From NCBI GenBank assembly GCA_029168955.1, contig JAPDOI010001339.1, positions 1 through 64,000 of the forward strand: a stretch of 64,000 bases of DNA. Direction: 5' to 3'. The notes under the pieces are model-generated. The model did no database searches, was not told the origin of the DNA, and saw only the letters and a program-made list of their open reading frames with translations. A program made the position numbers and the translations under genes. Shown piece after piece: positions 36,239 through 46,139 of the stretch (its first letter is position 1; each line of letters starts with the position of its first letter). The stretch is from Aplectana chamaeleonis (taxonomy: Eukaryota; Nematoda; Chromadorea; Rhabditida; Cosmocercidae).

Positions 36239-36541
36239 GGGTTCGCGCCGCTTCGCGGCGCTCTGTCCGGAAACTGTGTGGCTTTTCTGAACAAACTAAG
36301 TCTCTCACAGTCAGGAAACCCCCGGCCAAAGCGCCGCTTCGAGGCGCTTTGTCCCAGAGCCGTAAGCCGGGGGGGGGGTTGGCGCCGCTTCGCGATGCTC
36401 TGTTCGGAACTGTGTGGCTTTTCTGAACAAATTAAGTCTCTCACGGTCAGGAAAACACCGGCCAAAGCGCCGCTTCGAGGCGCTTTGTCTGAGAACCGTA
36501 AGCCGGGGGGTTCGCGCCGCTTCGCGGCGCTCTGTCCGGAA
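36239..36541 (+). repeat. 303-bp dispersed block, copy 2 (contains G10)
   Basis: Partner of 30,574-30,879, 5,665 bp downstream. The G-tract is 36,369-36,378. Identity ends at 36,542, where the text turns to ggaacctctg. Confidence 0.87.
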
Positions 36542-36692
36542 CCTCTGTGGCTTTTCTGAAATAATTAAGTCTCTCACGGTCAGGAAAACCCCGGCCAAAG
36601 CGGCGCTTCGCGGTGCTTTGTCCGGGGACCGTCAGCCAGAGGGTTCGGGCCGCTTCGCGGCGCTCTGGCCGGGAACCGTGGGGCTTTTCTGG

Positions 36693-36852
36693 ACAAATTA
36701 AGTCTCTCACGGTCAGGAAAACACCGGCCAAAGCACCGCTTCGCGGCGCTTAGTCCGGGAACCGTAAATCGGGGGTTTGCGCCGCTTTGCGGCGCTCTGT
36801 CCGAAAACTGTGTGGCTTTTCTGAACAAATTAAGTCTCTCACGGTCAGGAAA
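36693..36852 (+). repeat. Dispersed identical block, 160 bp, copy 2 (taaatcggggg unit)
   Basis: Second copy of the block at 11,398-11,557. It ends at a single-base difference at 36,853 and begins after a difference at 36,692. Confidence 0.85.
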
Positions 36853-37020
36853 ACCCCGGCCGAAGCGCCACTTCGCGGCGCTTTGTCCGAGAACCGTGCG
36901 CCAGGGGGTTCGCGCCGCTTCGCGGCCCTCTGTCCGGAAACTGTGTGGCTTTTCTGAACAAATTAAGTCTCTCATGGTCAGGAAAACCCCGGCCAAAGCG
37001 CCGCTTCGAGGCGCGTTGTC

Positions 37021-39620
37021 CGGGTACCGTAAGCCGAGCGGTTCGCGCGGCTTCGCGGGGCTTTGTCCGGAAACTGTGTGGCTTTTCTGAACAAATTAAG
37101 TCTCTCACGGTCAGGAAACACCGGCCAAAGCGCCGCTTCGCGGCGCTTTGTCCGAGAACCGTAAGCCGGGGTTCGCGCCGCTTCCCGGCGCCCTGTCCGG
37201 GAACTGTGTGGCTTTTCTGAACAAATTAAGTCTCTCACGGTCAGGAAAACACCGGCCAAAGCGCCGCTTCGCGACGCTTTGTCCGGGAACCGTAAGCCAG
37301 GGGGTTCGCGCCGCTTATCGGCGCTCTGTCCGGAAGCTGCGTGGCTTTTCTGAACAAATTAAGTCTCTCACGGTCAGGAAAACCCCGGCCAAAGCACCGC
37401 TTCGCGACGCTTTGTCCAGGAACCGTAAGCCAGGGTGTTCGCGCCGCTTCGCGGCGCTCTGTCCGGAAACTGTGTGGCTTTTCTGAACAAATTAAGTCTC
37501 ATGGTCAGGAAATCCCGGCCAAAGCTCCGCTTCGCGACGCTTTGTTCGGGAACCGTAAGCCGGGGGTTCGCGCCGCTTCGCGGCGCTCTGTCCGGAAACT
37601 GTGTGGCTATTCTGAACAAATTAAGTCTCTCACGGTCAGGAAAACCCCGGCCAAAGCGCCGCTTCGCGGCGCTTTGTCCGAGAACCGTCAGCCGGGGTTC
37701 GCGCCGCTTCGCGGCGCTCTGTCCGGAAACTGTGTGGCTTTTCTGAACAAATTAAGTCTCTCACGGTCAGGAAAACCCCGGCCAAAGCACCGCTTCGCGA
37801 CGCTTTGTCCAGGAACCGTAAGCCAGGGTGTTCGCGCCGCTTCGCGGCGCTCTGTCCGGAAACTGTGTGGCTTTTCTGAACAAATTAAGTCTCTCACGGT
37901 CAGCAATACCCCGCCCAACGCGCCGCTTCGCGGCGCTTTGTCCCGGAACCGTAAGCCAGGAATTCGCGCCGCTTCGCGGCTCTCTGTCCGGAAACTGTGT
38001 GGCTTTTCTGAACAAATTAAGTCTCTCACGGTCAGGAAAACCCCGACCAAAGCGCCGCTTTGCGGCGCTTTGTCCGGGAACCGTAAGCCGGGGTTCTGGC
38101 CGCTTCGCGGCGCTCTGTCCGGAAACTGTGTGGCTTTTCTGAACAAATTAAGTCTCTCACGGTCAGGAAAACCCCGACCAAAGCGCCGCTTTGCGGCGCT
38201 TTGTCCGGGAACCGTAAGCCGGGGTTCGCGCCGCTTCGCGGCGCTCTGTCCGGAAACTGTGTGGCTTTTCTGAACAAATTAAGTCTCTCACGGTCAGGAA
38301 AACCCCGGCCAAAGCGCCGCTTCGCGGCGCTTTGTCCGGGAACCGTAAGCCGGGGGCTCGCGCCGCTTCGCGGCGCTCTGTCCGGAAACTGTGTGGCTTT
38401 TCTGAACAAATTAATTCTCTCACGGTCAGGAAAACCCCGGCCAAAGCGAAGCTTCGCGGCGCTTTGTCCGGGAACCGTAAGCCGGGGGCTCGCGCCGCTT
38501 CGCGGCGCTCTGTCCGGAGACTGTGTGGATTTTCTAAACAAATTAAGTCTCTCACGGTCAGGAAAACCCCGGCCAAAGCGCCGCTTCGCGGCGCTTTGTC
38601 CGGGAACCGTAAGCCGGGGTTCGCGCCGCTTCGCGGCGCCTTGTCCGGAAACTGTGTGGCGTTTCCGAACAAATTGAGTCTCTCACGGACAGGAAAACCC
38701 CGGCCAAAGCGCCGCTTCGTGGCGCTTTGTCCGGGAACCGTAAGCCGGGGGTTCGCGCCGCTTCGCGGCGCTCTGTCCGGAAACTGTGTGGCTTTTCTGA
38801 ACAAATTAAGTCTCTCACGGTCAGGAAAACCCCGACCAAAGCGCCGCTTCGCGGCGCTTTGTCCGGGAACCGTAAGCCGGGGGGTTCGCGCCGCTTCGCG
38901 GCGCTTTGTCCGGAAACTGTGTGGCTTTTCTGAACAAATTAAGTCTCTCACGGTCAGGAAAACCCCGGCCAAAGCGCCGCTTCGCGGCGCTTAGTCCGGG
39001 AACCGTAAGCCGGGGGTTCGCGCCGCTTCGCGGCGCTCTGTCCGGAAACTGTGTGGCTTTTCTGAACAAATTAAGTCTCTCACGGTCAGGAAAACCCGGC
39101 CAAAGCGCCGCTTCGCGGCGCTTTGTCCGGGAACCGTAAGCCGGGGTTCGCGCCGCTTCGCGGCGCTCTGTCCGGAAACTGTGTGGCTTTTCTGAACAAA
39201 TTAAGTCTCTCACGGTCAGGAAACCCCGGCCAAAGCGCCGCTTCGCGGCGCTTTGTCCGGGAACCGTAAGCCGGGGTTCGCGCCGCTTCGCGGCGCTCTG
39301 TCCGGAAACTGTGTGGCTTTTCTGAACAAATTAAGTCTCTCACGGTCAGGAAACCCCGGCCAAAGCGCCGCTTCGCGGCGCTTTGTCCGGGAACCGTAAG
39401 CCGAGGGTTCGCGCCGCTTCGCGGCGCTCTGTCCAGAAACTGTGTGGCTTTTCTGAACAAATTCAGTCTCTCACGGTCAGGGAAACCCCGGCCAAAGCGC
39501 CGCTTCGCGGCGCTTTCTCCGGGAACCGTAAGCCGGGGGGTTCGCGTCGCTCTGTCCGGAAGCTGGCTGGCTTTTCTGAACAAATTCAGTCTCTCACGGT
39601 CAGGAAACCCCGGCCAAAGC
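37021..39620. repeat. Transition zone between the two satellite domains
   Basis: Left-domain markers fade and right-domain markers appear over about 2.5 kb. cttcgagg and cagccagaggg are gone, but aaattcag linkers persist near 39,464 and 39,587 together with a left-type deleted hairpin B at 39,540. The first ggctattctg linker is near 37,605. Most units here are close to the plain consensus with aaaaccccgg junctions and intact hairpins. The edges are approximate because each marker has its own last and first copy. Confidence 0.65.
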
Positions 39621-41098
39621 GCCGCTTCGCGGCGCTTTGTCCGGAGAACCGTAAGCCGGGGGTTCGCGCCGCTTCGCGGCGCTCTGTCCGGAAACTGTGT
39701 GGCTTTTCTGAACAAATTAAGTATCTCACGGTCAGGAAAACCCCGGCCAAAGCGCCGCTTCGCGGCGCTTTGTCCGAGAACCGTGCGCCGGGGGGTTCGC
39801 GCCGCTTCGCGGCGCTCTGTCCGGGAACTGTGTGGCTTTTCTGAACAAATTAAGTATCTCACGGTCAGGAAAACCCCGGCCAAAGCGGCGCTTCGCGGCG
39901 CTTTGTCCGAGAACCGTAAGCCGGGGGGTTGGCGCCGCTTCGCGACGCTCTGTCCGGAAACTGTGTGGCTATTCTGAATAAATTAAGTCTCTCACGGTCA
40001 GGAGAACTCCGGCCGAAGCGCCGCTTCGCGGCGCTTTGTCCGAGAACCGTAAGCCCGGGGGTTGGCGCCGCTTCGCGGCGCTCTGTCCGGAAACTGTGTG
40101 GCTTTTCTGAACAAATTAAGTCTCTCACGGTCAGGAAAACCCCGGCCAAAGCGCCGCTTGGCGGCACTTTGTCCGAGAACCGTAAGCCGGGGGGTTGGCG
40201 CCGCTTCGCGACGCTCTGTCCGGAAACTGTGTGGCTATTCTGAATAAATTAAGTCTCTCACGGTCAGGAGAACTCCGGCCAAAGCGCCGCTTCGCGGCGC
40301 TTTTTCCGGGAACCGTAAGCCGGGGGGTTCGCGCCGCTTCGCGGCGCTCTGTCCGGAAACTGTGTGGCTTTTCTGAACAAACTAAGTATCTCATGGTCAG
40401 GGAAACCCCGGCCAAAGCGCCGCTTCGCGGCGCTTTGTCTGGTAACCGTAAGCCGGGGGGTCGCGCCGGTTCGCGGCGCTCTGTCCGGAAACTGTGTAGC
40501 TTTTCTAAACAAATTAAGTCTCTCATGGTCAGGAAAACCCCGGCCAAAGCGCCGCTTCGCGGCGCTTTGTCCGAGAACCGTGCGCCGGGGGGTTCGCGCC
40601 GCTTCGCGGCGCTCTGTCCGGAAACTGTGTGGCTTTTCTGAACAAACTAAGTCTCTCACGGTCAGGAAAACCCCGGCCAAAGCGCCACTTCGCGGCGCTT
40701 TGTCCGGGAGCCGTGAGCCGGAGGGTTCGCGCCACTTCGCGGCGCTCTGTCCGAAAACTGTGTGGCTTTTCTGAATAAATTAAGTCTCTCACGGTCAGGA
40801 AAAACCACGGCCAGAGCGGCGCTTCGCGGCGCTTAGTCCGGGAACCGTAAGCCGTAGGGTTCGCGCCGCTTCGGGGCGCTCTGTCCGGAAACTGTGTGGC
40901 TTTTCTGAACAAATTAAGTCTCTCACGGTCAGGAAAACGTGGCCAAAGGGACGCTTCGCGGCGCTTTGTCCGAGAACCGTAAGCCGGGAGTTCGGGCCGC
41001 TTCGCGGCGTTCTGTCCGGAAGCTGTGTGGCTTTTCTGAACAAATTAAGTCTCTCACGGTCAGGAAACCCCGGCCAAAGCGCCGCTTCGCGGCGCTTT

Positions 41099-41217
41099 GT
41101 CCGGGAACCGTAAGCCGTGGGGTTTGCGCCGCTTCGCGGCGCTCTGTCCGGAAACTGTGTGGCTTTTCTTAACAAATTAAGTCTCTCGCCGTCAGAAAAA
41201 AAACCGGCTAAAGCGCC
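41099..41217 (+). repeat. 119-bp dispersed identical block, copy 2 (A8 junction)
   Basis: Partner of 33,203-33,321, with the same A8 run. Its upstream neighbour differs at cgctttgt versus cgcttagt. Confidence 0.85.
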
Positions 41218-41257
41218 GCTTCGCGGCGCTTTGTCCGGGAACCGTAAGCCGGGGGTT

Positions 41258-41320
41258 TGAGCCGCTTGGCGGCGGTCCGGGAACCGTGCGCTGGTCCACG
41301 CTACGCGGCGCTCTGTCCGG
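41258..41320 (+). repeat. Most scrambled unit segment in the window
   Basis: After gggggtttgagccgcttggc the text reads ggcggtccgggaaccgtg, cgctggtccacgctacg and then the normal cggcgctctgtccgg. It resembles a three-module unit whose extra module and dyad B are both damaged. gctggtccacgctacg is the longest run I could not match to a usual unit variant. Confidence 0.75.
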
Positions 41321-42212
41321 AAACTGTGTGGCTTTCCTGAACAAATTAAGTCTCTCACGGTCAGGAGAACCCCGGCCAAAGCGCCGCTTCGCGGCGCTTT
41401 GTCCGGGAACCGTAAGCCGGGGGTTTGAGCCGCTTCGCGGCGCTCTGTCCGGAAACTGTGTGGCTTTTCTGAACAAATTAAGTCTCTCACGGTCAGGAAA
41501 ACCCCGGCCAAAGCGCCGCTTTGCGGCGCTTTGTCCGAGAACCGTAAGCCGGGGGTTCGCGCCGCTTCGCGGCGCTCTGTCCGGAAACTGTGTGGCTTTT
41601 CTGAACAAATTAAGTATCTCACGGTCAGGAAAACCCCGGCCAAAGCGCCGCTTCGCGGCGCTTTGTCCGAGAACCGTGCGCCGGGGGTTCGCGCCACTTC
41701 GCGGCGCTCTGTCCGGAAACTGTGTGGCTATTCTGAATAAATTAAGTCTCTCACGGTCAGGAGAACCCGGCCAAAGCGCCGCTTTGCGGCGCTTTGTCCG
41801 GGAACCGTAAGCCGGGGGGTTCGCGCCGCTTCGCGGCGCTCTGTCCGGGAACTGTGTGGCTTTTCTGAACAAATTAAGTATCTCACGGTCAGGAAAACCC
41901 CGGCCAAAGCGCCGCTTCGCGGCGCTTTGTCCGAGAACCGTAAGCCCGGAGGTTGGCGCCGCTTCGCGACGCTCTGTCCGGGAACTGTGTGGGTTTTCTG
42001 AATAATTTAAGTCTCTCACGGTCAGGAGAACCCCGGCAAAAGCGCCGCTTGGCGGCGCTTTGTCCGAGAACCGTAAGCCGAGGGGTTCGCGCCGCTTCGC
42101 GGCGCTCTGTCCGGAAACTGTGTGGCTATTCTGAATAAATTAAGTATCTCACGGTCAGGAGAACCCCGGCCAAAGCGCCGCTTCGCGGCGCTTTGTCCGA
42201 GAACCGTAAGCC

Positions 42213-42222
42213 GGGGGGGGGG
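42213..42222 (+). repeat. G10 tract in a right-domain unit
   Basis: The usual 5 to 6 G after gagaaccgtaagcc is expanded to 10 G. Its flanks differ from the tcccagagcc family, so it is probably an independent expansion. Confidence 0.8.
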
Positions 42223-42966
42223 TTCGCGCCGCTTCGTGGCGCTCTGTCCGGGAACTGTGTGGCTTTTCTGAAATATTTTGGATCTCACGGTCAGGAAAAC
42301 CCCGGCCAAAGCGCCGCTTCGCGGCGCTTTGTCCGAGAACCGTGCGCCGGGGGGTTCGCGCCGCTTCGCGGCGCTCTGTCCGGAAACTGTGTGGCTTTTC
42401 TGAATAAATTAAGTCTCTCACGGTCAGGGAAACCCCGGCCGAAGCGCCGCTTCGCGGCGCTTTGTCCGGGTATCGTAAGCCGAGGGGTTTGAGCCGCTTC
42501 GCGGCGCTTTGTCCGGGAGCTTTGTGGCGTTTCTGTATAAATTAAGTCTCTCACGGTCAGGAGAACCCCGGCCGAAGCGCCGCTTCGCGGCGCTTTGTCC
42601 GAGAACCGTAAGCCCGGGGGTTGGCGCCGCTTCGCGGCGCTCTGTCCGGAAACTGTGTGGCTTTTCTGAACAAATTAAGTCTCTCACGGTCAGGAAAACC
42701 CCGGCCAAAGCGCCGCTTTGCGGCGCTTTGTCCGGGAACCGTAAGCCGGGGGGTTTGAGCCGCTTCGCGGCGCTCTGTCCGGAAACTGTGTGGCTATTCT
42801 GAATAAATTAAGTCTCTCACGGTCAGGAAAACTCCGGCCGAAGCGCCGCTTCGCGGCGCTTTTTCCGGGAACCGTAAGCCGGGGGGTTCGCGCCGCTTCG
42901 CGGCGCTCTGTCCGGGAACTGTGTGGCTTTTCTGAACAAATTAAGTATCTCACGGTCAGGAAAACC

Positions 42967-43052
42967 CCGGCCAAAGCGCCGCTTCGCGGCGCTCTGTCCG
43001 GAAACTGTGTGGCTTTTCTGAACAAATTAAGTCTCTCACGGTCAGGAAAACC
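42967..43052 (+). repeat. 86-bp unit with one hybrid A/B module, copy 1
   Basis: The left side of module A (ccaaagcgccgcttcgcgg) continues as module B (cgctctgtccggaaactgtg). The unit is exactly 86 bp, which equals 133 minus the 47-bp distance between modules. This is the expected deletion product of exchange between A and B. Confidence 0.92.
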
Positions 43053-43185
43053 CCGGCCAAAGCGCCGCTTCGCGGCGCTTTGTCCGGGAACCGTAAGCCG
43101 GGAAGTTCGCGCCGCTTCGCGGCGCTCTGTCCGGAAACTGTGTGGCTTTTCTGAACAAACTAAGTCTCTCACGGTCAGGAAAACC

Positions 43186-43365
43186 CCGGCCAAAGCGCCG
43201 CTTCGCGGCGCTTTGTCCGAGAACCGTGCGCCAGGGGGTTCGCGCCGCTTCGCGGCGCTTTGTCCGAGAACCGTGCGCCGGGGGGTTCGCGCCGCTTCGC
43301 GGCGCTCTGTCCGGAAACTGTGTGGCTTTTCTGAATAAATTAAGTCTCTCACGGTCAGGAAAACC
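43186..43365 (+). repeat. 180-bp unit with three hairpin modules
   Basis: The unit is exactly 180 bp, 133 plus 47. It carries two A-type modules (both ctttgtccgagaaccgtgcgcc) followed by one B module. This is the expected duplication product of A/B exchange, the mirror of the 86-bp unit that lies one unit upstream. Confidence 0.92.
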
Positions 43366-44160
43366 CCGGCCAAAGCGCCGCTTCGCGGCGCTTTGTCCGG
43401 GAACCGTAAGCCGGTGGGATTTGCGCCACTTCGCGGCGCTCTGTCCGGAAACTGTGTGGCGTTTCTGAATGAACTAAGTCTCTCACGGTCAGAAAAACCC
43501 CGGCCAAAGCGCCGCTTCGCGGCTCTTTGTCCGGGAACCGTAAGCCGAGGGGTTCGCGGCGCTTCGCGGCGCTCTGTCCGGAAACTGTGTGGCTTTTCTG
43601 AACAAATTAATTCTCTCACGGTCAGGAAAACCCCGGCCAAAGCGCCACTTCGCGGCGCTTTGTCCGGGAACCGTAAGCCGGGGGTTCGCGCCGCTTCGCG
43701 GCGCTCTGTCCGGAAACTGTGTGGCTATTCTGAATAAATTAAGTCTCTCACGGTCAGGAAAACCCCGGCCAAAGCGCCGCTTCGCGGCGCTTTGTCCGGG
43801 AACCGTAAGCCGGGGGTTCGCGCCGCTTCGCGGCGCTCTGTCCGGAAACTGTGTGGATTTTCTAAACAAATTAAGTCTCTCACGGTCAGGAAAACCCCGG
43901 CCAAAGCGCCGCTTCGCGGCGCTTTGTCCGGGAACCGTAAGCCGGGGTTCGCGCCGCTTCGCGGCGCTCTGTCCGGAAACTGTGTGGCTTTTCTGAACAA
44001 ATTAAGTTTTTCACGGTCAGGAAAACCCCAGCCAAAGCGCCGCTTCGCGGCGCTTTGTCCGGGAACCGTGCGCCGGGGGGTTCGCGCCGCTTCGCGGCGC
44101 TCTGTCCGGAAACTGTGTGGCTTTTCTGAATAAATTAAGTCTCTCACGGTCAGGGAAACC

Positions 44161-44200
44161 CCGGCCAAAGCGTCCGGGAACTTTGTCCGGGAACCGTAAG
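44161..44200 (+). repeat. Dyad A replaced by a copied downstream segment, copy 1
   Basis: Between ccaaagc and tttgtccgggaacc the dyad core is replaced by gtccgggaac, which is the same as the sequence just downstream. This looks like a templated replacement across the hairpin. The unit continues cgtaagcatgggggtttgcg. Confidence 0.83.
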
Positions 44201-44335
44201 CATGGGGGTTTGCGCCGCTTCGCGGCGCTTTGTCCGAGAACCGTGCGCCAGGGGGTTCGCGCCACTTCGCGGCGCTCTGTCCGGAAACTGTGTGGCTATT
44301 CTGAATAAATTAAGTCTCTCACGGTCAGGAAAACC

Positions 44336-44440
44336 CCGGCCAAAGCGCCGCTTTGCGGCGCTTTCGCCACTTCGCGGCGCTCTGTCCGGAAACTGTGTGG
44401 CTATTCTGAATAAATTAAGTCTCTCACGGTCAGGGAAACC
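44336..44440 (+). repeat. 105-bp unit with dyads A and B directly joined
   Basis: gcggcgcttt of dyad A runs directly into cgccacttcgcgg of dyad B, so the 28 bp between the two dyads are missing. The loop of A is ttt. Confidence 0.85.
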
Positions 44441-44480
44441 CCGGCCAAAGCGTCCGGGAACTTTGTCCGGGAACCGTAAG
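44441..44480 (+). repeat. Dyad A replaced by a copied downstream segment, copy 2
   Basis: Same junctions as at 44,161, 280 bp downstream, again with gtaagcatggggg. The pair reflects a local duplication of about two units. Confidence 0.83.
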
Positions 44481-45623
44481 CATGGGGGTTTGCGCCGCTT
44501 CGCGGCGCTTTGTCCGGAAACTGTGTGGCTTTTCTGAACAAATTAAGTTTTTCACGGTCGGGAAAACCCCTGCCAAAGCGCCGCTTCGCGGCGCTTTGTC
44601 CGGGAACCGTAAGCCGGGGTTCGCACCGCTTCGCGGCGCTCTGTCCGGAAACTGTGTGGCTTTTCTGAACAAATTAAGGCTCTCACGGTCCGGAAAACCC
44701 CGGCCAAAGCGCCGCTTCGCGGCGCTTTGTCCGGGAACCGTGCGGGGGTTCGCGCCACTTCGCGGCGCTCTGTCCGGAAACTGTGTGGCTTTTCTGAACA
44801 AACTAAGTCTCTCACAGTCAGGAAAACCCCGGCCAAAGCGCCGCTTTGCGGCGCTTTGTCCGGGAACCGTAAGCCGAGGGGTTCGCGCCGCTTCGCGGCG
44901 CTCTGTCCGGAAACTGTGTGGCTATTCTGAATAAATTAAGTCTCTCACGGTCAGGAGAACCCCGGCCAAAGCGCCGCTTCGCGGCGCTTTGTCCGGCAAC
45001 CGTAAGCCGAGGGGTTCACGCCGCTTCGCGGCGCTCCGTCCGGGAACTGTGTGGCTTTTCTGAACAAATTAAGTCTCTCACGGTCAGGAAAACCCCGGCC
45101 AAAGCGCCGCTTGGCGGCGCTTTGTCCGAGAACCGTAAGCCGCGGGGTTGGCGCCGCTTCGCGGCGCTCCGTCCGGGAACTGTGTGGCTTTTCTGAACAA
45201 ATTAAGTCTCTCACGGTCAGGAAAACCCCGGCCAAAGCGCCGCTTGGCGGCGCTTTGTCCGAGAACCGTGCGCCGGGGGTTCGCGCCACTTCGCGGCGCT
45301 CTGTCCGGAAACTGTGTGGCTATTCTGAATAAATTAAGTCTCTCACGGTCAGGAGAACCCGGCCAAAGCGCCGCTTTGCGGCGCTTTGTCCGGGAACCGT
45401 AAGCCGGGGGTTTGAGCCGCTTCGCGGCGCTCTGTCCGGAAACTGTGTGGCTATTCTGAATAAATTAAGTCTCTCACGGTCAGGAGAACCCCGGCAAAAG
45501 CGCCGCTTGGCGGCGCTTTGTCCGAGAACCGTAAGCCGAGGGGTTCGCGCCACTTCGCGGCGCTCTGTCCGGAAACTGTGTGGCTATTCTGAATAAATTA
45601 AGTCTCTCACGGTCAGGAAAACC

Positions 45624-45801
45624 CCGGCCAAAGCGCCGCTTCGCGGCGCTTTGTCCGGGAACCGTAAGCCGGGGGTTAACGCCGCTTCGCGGCGCTTTGT
45701 CCGGGAACCGTGAGCCGGGGGTTCGCGCCGCTTCGCGGCGCTCTGTCCGGAAACTGTGTGGCTTTTCTGAACAAATTAAGTCTCTCATGGTCAGGAAGAC
45801 C
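45624..45801 (+). repeat. 178-bp three-module unit (HpaI-type junction)
   Basis: Two A-type modules joined through gggggttaacgcc precede a B module. The 2-bp shortfall from 180 is compatible with shorter G-runs. gttaac recurs at similar junctions near 45,985, 51,690, 51,833, 55,828, 58,393, 58,693, 60,793, 62,787 and 63,185. Confidence 0.87.
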
Positions 45802-45933
45802 CCGGCCAAAGCGCCGCTTCGCGGCGCTTTGTCCGAGAACCGTAAGCCGGGGGTTCGCGCCGCTTCGCGGCGCTCTGTCCGGAAACTGTGTGGCTATTCT
45901 GAACAAATTAAGTATCTCACGGTCAGGAAAACC

Positions 45934-46112
45934 CCGGCCAAAGCGCCGCTTCGCGGCGCTTTGTCCGGGAACCGTAAGCCGGGGGTTAACGCCGCTTCGC
46001 GGCGCTTTGTCCGAGAACCGTAAGCCCGGGGGTTGGCGCCGCTTCGCGACGCTCTGTCCGGGAACTGTGTGGCTTTTCTGAACAAATTGAGTATCTCATG
46101 GTCAGGGAAACC
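45934..46112 (+). repeat. 179-bp three-module unit
   Basis: The unit has two A-type modules joined by gggggttaacgcc, then gtaagcccgggggttggc and a B dyad reading cttcgcgacgc. Its right part belongs to the 150-bp block shared with 62,879-63,028. Confidence 0.86.
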
Positions 46113-46139
46113 CCGGTCAAAGCGCCACTTCGCGGCGCT
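45990..46139 (+). repeat. 150-bp dispersed identical block, copy 1
   Basis: Identical by eye to 62,879-63,028, 16,889 bp away. It spans taagcccgggggttggcgcc, gcgacgctctgtccggg, aaattgagtatctcatgg and accccggtcaaagcgccac. A related copy lies at about 51,840-51,937 with atctcacgg instead of atctcatgg. Confidence 0.85.

Larger units (their letters stand above)
1..37020. repeat. Left sequence domain of the satellite array
   Basis: Units here carry diagnostic variants that almost vanish further right. Hairpin A often reads cttcgaggcgc, last seen near 37,010. The segment after it often reads cagccagaggg, last seen near 36,630. The unit junction often reads aaaacaccgg, common up to about 37,250 with one later copy near 50,300. 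Linkers are mixed: aaattaagtctctcacgg, aaattcagtctctcacgg, a ttaacaaattcag form paired with cacagtc, and actaagtatctcatgg. Units with a 10-bp deletion in hairpin B occur only here as far as I can see. These shared variants mark units homogenised together. Confidence 0.85.
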
